DNA of 44,872 nt from Nocardia tenerifensis NBRC 101015 (GTDB lineage Bacteria > Actinomycetota > Actinomycetes > Mycobacteriales > Mycobacteriaceae), in contig NZ_BAGH01000600.1 in the NCBI RefSeq assembly GCF_000308715.1, forward strand, positions 1 through 44,872, given 5' to 3'. The position numbers were made by a program, and so were the translations under genes. The first letter of the stretch is position 1, and each line of letters begins with the position of its first letter. A model generated the notes under the pieces. The model did no database searches and had not been told where the DNA came from. It saw only the letters and a program-made list of their open reading frames with translations. This document shows positions 39,241-44,872 of the stretch, in pieces.

Positions 39241-40116
39241 ATGCCGGTCAATGACCTACCTCGGGTCGAGCACAGGTTCGTCGAGGTCGATGGGGTTCGG
39301 GTGTTCTACCGGCAGGCGGGACCCGCGGACGCGCCGGTGCTGTTGCTGCTGCACGGGTTTCCCTCGGGCTCGCACCAGTTCCGCCGGTTGATCGACGCGC
39401 TCGGCGGTAGCTACCGGCTCATCGCGCCGGACTACCCCGGCTTCGGCCACACCGAGGCGCCCGAGTCGTTCACCTACTCCTTCGACCGGCTGGCCGACAT
39501 CATCGAGGGATTCCTCGAGCGCCTCGAGCTCACCCGATTCTTCCTCTACGCCTTCGATTTCGGCGCGCCCGTCGGCTTCCGGATCGCGACCCGCCGCCCC
39601 GAATGGGTCGCCGGACTGGTGATCCAGAACGGAAACGCCTACGAGGAGGGCCTGTCCGAGGGCGCCCGCGAGTTCGTCGCGCTGCGCCCGGACCAGCCCG
39701 GGGCCGAGGCCACCATCCGTGACCTGCTCACCCTGCCCGGCACCCGCGGCCAGTACGAACACGGCGTCTTCGACACCGACCTCCTCGCGCCGGACGGCTG
39801 GACCCTCGACCAGCACTTCCTCGATCTGCCCGGTCGCAAGGAAGCCCAGGTCGCGCTGGCCTTCGACTACCACTCCAACGTCGAGCAGTACCCGCGCTGG
39901 CAGGAGTGGCTGCGCACCACCATGCCGCCGACCCTGATCCTCTGGGGCCGCAACGACCCCTTCTTCCCGGAGACCGGCGCGCACGCCTACCTGTACGACG
40001 TGCCCGACGCCGAACTGCACGTCTTCGACACCGGCCACTTCGCCCTCGAGGACAGGCTGCCCGACATCGCGCCGCTCATCGCCGACTTCCTCGACCGGCA
40101 CTGGCCGAAGGACTGA
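39241..40116 (+). CDS. Alpha/beta hydrolase (epoxide hydrolase/haloalkane dehalogenase-like)
   Basis: 291 residues from ATG 39241 (GAGAAGGGGCAGCG just upstream; an in-frame ATG at 39214 is possible). Motifs: oxyanion HGFPSG, nucleophile region FDFGAPVG in which Asp replaces the usual Ser (as in epoxide hydrolases and dehalogenases), acid WGRNDPFF, and catalytic His in DTGHFALED. It is a soluble cytosolic enzyme; the substrate is unknown. It ends 1 bp before the stop of murQ on the other strand. Confidence 0.87.
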   Translation: MPVNDLPRVEHRFVEVDGVRVFYRQAGPADAPVLLLLHGFPSGSHQFRRLIDALGGSYRLIAPDYPGFGHTEAPESFTYSFDRLADIIEGFLERLELTRFFLYAFDFGAPVGFRIATRRPEWVAGLVIQNGNAYEEGLSEGAREFVALRPDQPGAEATIRDLLTLPGTRGQYEHGVFDTDLLAPDGWTLDQHFLDLPGRKEAQVALAFDYHSNVEQYPRWQEWLRTTMPPTLILWGRNDPFFPETGAHAYLYDVPDAELHVFDTGHFALEDRLPDIAPLIADFLDRHWPKD

Positions 40117-41019
40117 CTACCCGTCGCCGTGCACCGCGGCCCCGACGAATCCGCCCGAACCCGCGAGCAGCCGCCGCGCCGTCGCCACGTCGACCCCGGC
40201 CAGCTGCATGACGATCGCGGTCTTCGGGTGGCCGTCGGCGGCGTCCAGCAGCGCGGCGGCGGTGACGGGGTCGGCGCCGGTGGCGTCGGCGATGATGCGC
40301 CGGGCCCGGTCGACCAGCTTGGCGTTGGTCGGCTTCACGTCCACCATGAGGTTGCCGTAGACCTTGCCGGACCGCACCATGGTCGCGGTCGAGAGCATGT
40401 TGCACACCATCTTCTGCGCCGTGCCCGCCTTCAACCGCGTGGAGCCGGTCAAAACCTCGGGGCCCGTGTCGATTTCGATGCCGACGTCGGCGTGGCGGGT
40501 CAGCTCCGCGTCGCGATTGCAGGAGACGCCGACTGTCGCGGCGCCGAGGGATCGACCGTGGCGCAGGGCGCCGATGGCGTAGGGGGTGCGCCCGCTGGCC
40601 GCCAGCGCCACGACCACGTCGTCGGCGGTCAGGTCGATGCCGGTCAGGTCGTCGACGGCGCGGGCCGGATCGTCCTCCGCGCCCTCGACCGCGTGCGCGA
40701 ACGCCTCGGGGCCGCCCGCGATGAGGCCGATGACCTCGTCGGGCGCGGTGCCGAAGGTGGGCGGGCACTCGACCGCGTCGAGCACGCCGAGCCTGCCGCT
40801 GGTCCCCGCGCCGGCGTAGATCAACCGGCCGCCGCGCCCGCGCGCGGCGACGATCAGCTCGACCGCCCGGACGATCTCCGGAATCGCCTGTGCCACAGCC
40901 GAAGCGATGCCCGCGTCCTCGGAGTTCATGGTGCGCAACAACTCCTCGACCGACATGGAGTCGAGTGCGGCGGTCCGCGGATTCGCCTCTTCAGTCGTCA
41001 GTGTGCTGATGTCATTCAC
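40117..41019 (-). CDS. murQ: N-acetylmuramic acid 6-phosphate etherase
   Basis: 300 residues, the normal MurQ length. GTG 41019 is chosen because AGGAGG lies 4 bp upstream. The SIS domain has YAGAGTSGRLGVLDAVECPPTF and AGGPEAFAHAVEGAEDD with the catalytic Glu region, then VVVALAASGRTPYAIGAL and TRLKAGTAQKMVCNMLSTA. It cleaves the lactyl ether of MurNAc-6-phosphate to GlcNAc-6-phosphate plus lactate, the key step of cell-wall sugar recycling. It is the last gene of the operon, after the RpiR regulator. Confidence 0.93.
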   Translation of the reverse strand: MNDISTLTTEEANPRTAALDSMSVEELLRTMNSEDAGIASAVAQAIPEIVRAVELIVAARGRGGRLIYAGAGTSGRLGVLDAVECPPTFGTAPDEVIGLIAGGPEAFAHAVEGAEDDPARAVDDLTGIDLTADDVVVALAASGRTPYAIGALRHGRSLGAATVGVSCNRDAELTRHADVGIEIDTGPEVLTGSTRLKAGTAQKMVCNMLSTATMVRSGKVYGNLMVDVKPTNAKLVDRARRIIADATGADPVTAAALLDAADGHPKTAIVMQLAGVDVATARRLLAGSGGFVGAAVHGDG

Positions 41020-41067
41020 TTCGCCTCCTGTGGTCATACGCAATGCCGTCGAACGAAGCAGGGGCGA

Positions 41068-41943
41068 TCACGGCGCCTTCCGGTTGCCGCGGGGGATGCG
41101 TCGATCCGCCACCGCGTCATAGGTCCGGCGCAGCGCGATCGCCGCGGCCGGAGTGCGTTGCAGCACACCGATATACAGCGCGTCGACGATGAGCAGCTGG
41201 CTCATCCGGCTCGCCATCGCGGCGGAGCGGAAGCCGTCCTCGCGCCCGGCGACCAGCACCGTGTGCGCCGCCGCCCGGGCCAGCCGGGACTGCGCGCCCG
41301 CCGTGACGGCGACGGTCGTCGTGTGCCTGCCGACCGCGCGGTCCACGGCGTCGATGATGGCGGCGGTCTCGCCCGAGTGGGAGAACGCGATGATCACGTC
41401 GCCCGCCTCGAGCAGGCTGGCCTGCACGAGCGCGTCGTCCTCGGATGTGCAAGCGCCGCACCACATCCCGATCCGGGTCAGCTTCTGCGCCATGTCCATC
41501 GCGACCAGCCCGGAGGCGCCGATGCCGATCAGCTCCACCCGCCGGGCGTGCACCAGCGCGTCCACGACCGCGGCCATGGTCGCCGGGTCGGCCAGGTCTG
41601 CGGTGGCCACCATGCCCTCGGTCTCGAAGGCGGTGAGCTTGTGCAGGACCTTCGACAGCGAGTCGTCGCCGGCGATGTCGGTGGCGAACACCGGGGAGCC
41701 GTCGTCCTTGCTGGTGGCCGCCAGCGCCAACCGCAGCTGCGGATAGCCTTCGTAGCCAAGGGCTTTCGAGAGCCGGACGACCGCGGAGGTGCTGGTCGAG
41801 GCGCGCTCGGCCAGCTCGCTCACGGTCAGCTGCGCGGCGGCGGCGGGGTCGTCGCGGATCACCTGGGCGACCCGCAGCCCGGTCGGCGTCAGCCGCGGGA
41901 TCGCCCCGAGTAGGCGAGTGCGTACATCGTCACCCTCGGGCAC
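41068..41943 (-). CDS. murR: RpiR/MurR-family transcriptional regulator
   Basis: 291 residues. An N-terminal RpiR HTH (QLTVSELAERASTSTSAVVRLSKALGYEGYPQLR) and a C-terminal SIS sugar-phosphate-binding domain (VELIGIGASGLVAMDMAQKL, then IIAFSHSGETAAIIDAV) are clear. In such loci the ligand is MurNAc-6-phosphate or a related sugar phosphate. It starts with GTG 41943, inside the last codons of anmK (14-bp overlap), so expression is coupled. It probably controls the promoter upstream of the symporter gene. Confidence 0.88.
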   Translation of the reverse strand: MPEGDDVRTRLLGAIPRLTPTGLRVAQVIRDDPAAAAQLTVSELAERASTSTSAVVRLSKALGYEGYPQLRLALAATSKDDGSPVFATDIAGDDSLSKVLHKLTAFETEGMVATADLADPATMAAVVDALVHARRVELIGIGASGLVAMDMAQKLTRIGMWCGACTSEDDALVQASLLEAGDVIIAFSHSGETAAIIDAVDRAVGRHTTTVAVTAGAQSRLARAAAHTVLVAGREDGFRSAAMASRMSQLLIVDALYIGVLQRTPAAAIALRRTYDAVADRRIPRGNRKAP

Positions 41944-43102
41944 GGCTCACCACCTCGAGCCGTCGCGGCGGCGCGTCCGGGGCCTCCGGCAGCGTGAGCC
42001 GGGCCGCGCCGGGCGTGATCGAGCCGAGCACCGTGGCCCTGGTCGCGCCGGTGCACTCCGCATGGCTACCCGCGAGCCCGTGCACGGTGAGGAAGCCGAG
42101 CACGGCGAAGGCCGCGGCTTCCTTCGCGGACGAGGGCAGTCCCAACTCGTCGGAGGTGCATAGGGTCGCCTTACCCAATCGCTCGCCGAGCATGCCCAGC
42201 AGCGCGGGATTGCGCGTGCCGCCGCCGGAGACGATGACTTCGTCCGGTTCGAACGGGGCCAGCGCGTCGGCGACGGTGTGCGAGGTCAGGGCGGTCATGG
42301 TGGCGACGATATCGTCCGTGGACAGCGGGTAGTCCGGCAGCACTCGCTCGAGATACGCGCGGTTGAACAGCTCTTTGCCGGTCGTCTTGGGCGGACTCGC
42401 GCGGTAGTAGCCCTCGGTCAGCAGCGTTTTCAGCAGGCGTTCGTCGACCGTGCCGCGCGCGGCGCGCTCGCCGTCGCGGTCGAAATGCTCGGCACCGCCG
42501 GTGGCCGACTCGACGGCCGCGTCGATGAGCGCGTTGCCCGGCCCGGTGTCGAACGCGACCGGGTGTGCGCCGGTGACGGTGGCGTTGGCGATGCCGCCGA
42601 TATTGAGCGCGGCCGAGCGGCCGGGTCGCCCGGCGAGCCACAGCAGGTCGAACAGCGCGACCAGCGGGGCGCCCTGACCGCCCGCGGCGATGTCGCGGGA
42701 GCGGAAGTCGCTGACCACCGGCAGCCCGGTCCGCTCCGCGATCCACGCGGGCTGGCCGAGTTGCAGTGTGCCGTAAGCCTTTCCGCCGGACACCCAGTGG
42801 TAGACGGTCTGGCCGTGCGAGGCGACGAGATCGGCTGTGCCGCCGAAGATCTCGCGCGCCGCCGCGTCCGCGACCGCCGCGAACTCCTGCCCGATCGCGG
42901 TGTCGAGCCTGCACACCGTCGCCAGCTCGACCCGGCCGGGTGGCAGCGCGGCGATGAGCTCGGCGCGCAGCGACTCGGGGTAGGCGCGGCTGAGCTGTCC
43001 GGCCACCTCGACGTGAATAGTGCCGTCCCGCAACTGGATATCCGCGCCGACGGCGTCGATGGCGTCGATGGACGTGCCGGACATCAGGCCGATGACGCGC
43101 AC
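41930..43102 (-). CDS. anmK: Anhydro-N-acetylmuramic acid kinase
   Basis: 390 residues. The AnmK start GLMSGTSIDAIDAV (residues 5-18, ATP-phosphate loop), ASHGQTVYHW, the catalytic SDFRSRDIAAGGQGAPLV, and LNIGGIANAT plus FDTGPGNALIDA are all present. It opens and phosphorylates 1,6-anhydro-MurNAc to MurNAc-6-phosphate, the substrate of MurQ. GTG 43102 shares one base with the symporter stop (TAG-TG), so the genes are coupled. Confidence 0.93.
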   Translation of the reverse strand: MRVIGLMSGTSIDAIDAVGADIQLRDGTIHVEVAGQLSRAYPESLRAELIAALPPGRVELATVCRLDTAIGQEFAAVADAAAREIFGGTADLVASHGQTVYHWVSGGKAYGTLQLGQPAWIAERTGLPVVSDFRSRDIAAGGQGAPLVALFDLLWLAGRPGRSAALNIGGIANATVTGAHPVAFDTGPGNALIDAAVESATGGAEHFDRDGERAARGTVDERLLKTLLTEGYYRASPPKTTGKELFNRAYLERVLPDYPLSTDDIVATMTALTSHTVADALAPFEPDEVIVSGGGTRNPALLGMLGERLGKATLCTSDELGLPSSAKEAAAFAVLGFLTVHGLAGSHAECTGATRATVLGSITPGAARLTLPEAPDAPPRRLEVVSRARG

Positions 43103-44631
43103 TAGGCCACCGCCTCGGCCGGCTCGGGCGGCGTCGGCGCGGGCGCGGGATGGAACAGGCTCGCGGCCCCGCCGACGACCAGCGTGACGAGCACGCCGAT
43201 CGGCACCAGCCACTGCGCGGCGATGCCCTTCTCGGTCACCTTCCCCGCGATGGTCACGTCGATCTTGACGACCCGCACGATGAACGTCATCACGATCACC
43301 GTGACCACGAACGCCACCACCGCGTCGAACTGGTTGGCGCGCTTGACGAGTCGGCCGAGCAGGAACGCGCCGAGCAGCGCGCCGTAGGTGTATCCGGCGA
43401 TGGTGAGCGCGGTGAGGTACACATTGCCGGTCGTCGCGCTGAAGCCCATGGCGAACAGCGCCATCAGCACCGCCCAGACGAGCGTCATGTACCTCGCCAG
43501 CTTCAGCATCGCGTCGTCGGAGATCTCGCGGCGGGAGAAGCTGCGGATGATGTCGGCGACGGTCGAGTTCGCCATCGAGTTCAGCGCCGAGGACAGCGAT
43601 CCCATGGCCGCGCCGAGGATGCCCGCGACGAGCAGCCCCGAGATCACCACCGGCAGCCCGTGCAGGATGAAGTTGGGGTAGATGTTGTCGGCGGTGGCCA
43701 GGCCGAGCTCCTTGGGCGTCTTGCCGCCGTTGTACGACCACAGCAGCGCCCCGACCAGCGAGAACGCGGCGAACTGGATGGCGACGAAGATGCCGGAGCC
43801 GATCATTGCCTTCTGGCTGTCGCGCAGCGAGCGCGTCGACAGGATGCGCTGCACGATCAGCTGATCCGAGCCATGCGAGGCCATCGCGAAGATCGCGCCG
43901 CCGATGATCGCCGTCGGCAGGGCGAAGGTGTTGGTGAGGATGTGCGCGAGGCCGAAGTCGGTGTCGAAGATGCGGAACTTGCCGTTGTGCAGCGCGTCCG
44001 ACCAGCCCGACGCGCCGACGTGTCCGGTGAGCACGCCGATCGCGATGATCGCGCCGGACAGGTACAGACCCATCTGCAGGGCATCGGTCCAGATCACGGC
44101 CTTGATGCCGCCGAGGTAGGTGTAGACGACGGTCAGCAGCGTCAGCGCGATGATGATGACGTCGTAGCCGAGGTCGAGCCCGAACTCGCTGAGCAGCAAC
44201 TTGATCGGGATGGCCGAGGCGAACAGCCGCACCCCTTCGGCGAGCAGCCTGGTGAACACGAAGGTCACCGAGGCGACGCCCTGCAGGTAGCGGCCGAACC
44301 GCAGCTCGAGATACTGGTAGGCGCTGACGAATCCGCCGCGCTTGTAGAGCGGGATCAGCACGGTCGCCACGACCGTGCGGCCGATGATGTACCCGATCGC
44401 CAGCTCGACGTTGCCGAAGGCCTGGTCGGTGTACGCGCCGCCGGGCACCGAGATGACGGTGAGCACGCTGGTCTCGGTGGCCACCACCGAGAAGCACACC
44501 GTCCACCACGGCATCTTGCCTTCGCCGACGAAGTAGTCGTTGCTCGATTTCTGCTTGCCCGACAGGCGAAGGCCGATCCAGGCGACGACGACCAGGTAGA
44601 CGACGATGACGGCGACGTTGAGTGCGTTCAT
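43102..44631 (-). CDS. Sodium:solute symporter (SSS family), probable MurNAc/sugar importer
   Basis: 509 residues with about 13 membrane helices. SSS hallmarks: SSNDYFVGEGKMPWWTVCFSVVATETS at the first helices, YQYLELRFGRYLQ, YTYLGGIKAVIWTDALQMGLY, and AMGSLSSALNSMANSTVADI with the Na+-site Ser/Asn region. GAGGAG lies 5-6 bp before the ATG. As the first gene before anmK, murR and murQ, it most likely imports free MurNAc or anhydro-MurNAc (or a related amino sugar), rather than the PTS system used by enterics. The substrate is inferred from context. Confidence 0.87.
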   Translation of the reverse strand: MNALNVAVIVVYLVVVAWIGLRLSGKQKSSNDYFVGEGKMPWWTVCFSVVATETSVLTVISVPGGAYTDQAFGNVELAIGYIIGRTVVATVLIPLYKRGGFVSAYQYLELRFGRYLQGVASVTFVFTRLLAEGVRLFASAIPIKLLLSEFGLDLGYDVIIIALTLLTVVYTYLGGIKAVIWTDALQMGLYLSGAIIAIGVLTGHVGASGWSDALHNGKFRIFDTDFGLAHILTNTFALPTAIIGGAIFAMASHGSDQLIVQRILSTRSLRDSQKAMIGSGIFVAIQFAAFSLVGALLWSYNGGKTPKELGLATADNIYPNFILHGLPVVISGLLVAGILGAAMGSLSSALNSMANSTVADIIRSFSRREISDDAMLKLARYMTLVWAVLMALFAMGFSATTGNVYLTALTIAGYTYGALLGAFLLGRLVKRANQFDAVVAFVVTVIVMTFIVRVVKIDVTIAGKVTEKGIAAQWLVPIGVLVTLVVGGAASLFHPAPAPTPPEPAEAVA

Positions 44632-44668
44632 CGCAGCTCCTCGGTGACACGACCAGCAGAATGAAAGT

Positions 44669-44686
44669 AAGTGTCAGTGGTCACTT
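44669..44686. promoter_or_regulatory. Candidate RpiR operator AAGTG-N8-CACTT
   Basis: AAGTG (44669-44673) and CACTT (44682-44686) form an inverted repeat overlapping the probable -10 box of the symporter operon. A related TGTCA motif recurs at 44693-44697 and 44703-44707. The overlap with the promoter fits repression by the RpiR/MurR protein. Confidence 0.4.
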
Positions 44687-44698
44687 CAATTCTGTCAA
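44670..44698 (-). promoter_or_regulatory. Probable promoter of the MurNAc-recycling operon
   Basis: On the minus strand a perfect -35 TTGACA (44698-44693) is followed, after 17 bp, by GACACT (44675-44670) as the -10 box. The inferred transcription start is about 30 bp before the symporter ATG. It separates the operon from the upstream kinase gene. Confidence 0.5.
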
Positions 44699-44704
44699 TG
44701 AGTG

Positions 44705-44872
44705 TCACGTGATTCGCACCACCAGCGCCTCGAGCGCCGTGCTCCGGTCGACGGCGAGCAGCGCGGCGCCGTCGATCGGGCCGCCCAGCGCGGTGCGGCG
44801 TTCGACCGCGTCCCCGATGCCCGCGTCGAGCGGATCGAGCAGCGCGGCGCCCAGATGCACCAGGCCGCCGGT
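44705..44872 (-). CDS. C-terminus of a probable BadF/N-acetylglucosamine-kinase-like ATPase (partial)
   Basis: The last 55 residues before TGA 44707-44705, with the rest beyond the window. GGLVHLGAALLDPLDAG, then ALGGPIDGAALLAVD, resembles the end of BadF/BadG-type (N-acetylglucosamine kinase-like) ATPases, where a glycine-rich loop and a P-x-D-G-A motif close the fold. Such a kinase upstream of a MurNAc operon would phosphorylate an amino sugar. The call rests on a short stretch and the neighbourhood, so it is tentative. Confidence 0.5.
   Translation of the reverse strand, partial: TGGLVHLGAALLDPLDAGIGDAVERRTALGGPIDGAALLAVDRSTALEALVVRIT

Overview
The window is high-GC DNA from an actinomycete. 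The best guess is a Nocardia-like member of the Mycobacteriales. The reasons are ESX (type VII) secretion-type genes (an EspC-like small substrate and a YbaB/EspL-like partner), an LppP/LprE-type lipoprotein, F0 ATP synthase subunits that closely resemble the mycobacterial ones, and the frequent GTG/TTG starts and 1-4 bp gene overlaps. No rRNA, tRNA, CRISPR array, transposase or integrase was seen. All assignments come from reading translations and motifs by eye; no database search was run.

Layout. 1-1573: the start of a cyclopropane-fatty-acid-synthase-like methyltransferase and a canonical M20 peptidase. 1613-5138: a segment bounded by a 40-bp imperfect direct repeat, holding a Clp-N-like protein, a small secreted protein, an XRE regulator behind strong palindromes, and an M20-fold protein whose metal ligands are partly replaced. 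5223-6538: a small ORF and an ArsR-like regulator. 6591-11866: a ribose locus, with a LacI regulator divergent from an operon rbsB-rbsC-rbsA-rbsK-rbsD. 11871-13921: a Tet(X)-like flavin monooxygenase divergent from a TetR regulator, with two palindromic operators between them. 14094-18815: a possible gene remnant, an EamA exporter, a SanA/YdcF-like protein with a duplicated 5' end, a lipoprotein, a class A beta-lactamase-like hydrolase and a truncated haemoglobin.

18910-21501 is an ATP synthase cluster with only I, a, c, b and a second b-type subunit. Delta, alpha, gamma, beta and epsilon are absent, and so is the usual upstream neighbourhood. The intergenic region beyond it carries a leader ORF with a hairpin, 9-10 bp tandem repeats and an inverted repeat. 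It separates this cluster from a divergent four-gene operon (22195-25962) in which every junction is a 4-bp overlap. That operon encodes two polytopic membrane proteins, a one-helix protein and a cupredoxin-like lipoprotein; I know no described function for the set.

25963-31032 (minus strand) is a Bmp-type nucleoside ABC importer. 31170-33644 holds a membrane metallophosphoesterase and an aldose-1-epimerase-like protein. 33831-36375 is a compact type VII secretion cassette: an EspC-like substrate, a WXG-headed protein with a toxin-like C-terminal domain, a lipoprotein (possible immunity protein) and a YbaB/EspL-like protein. 36441-40116 holds a SAM methyltransferase, a signal-less M23 endopeptidase, a stand-alone LigD polymerase domain and an alpha/beta hydrolase. 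40117-44872 (minus strand) is a MurNAc-recycling locus: murQ, an RpiR/MurR regulator, anmK, a sodium:solute symporter and the end of a probable sugar kinase.

The most promising places for new biology are the orphan F0 module with its leader, the neighbouring cupredoxin/membrane operon, the type VII cassette, and the repeat-bounded segment with the ligand-altered M20 protein.
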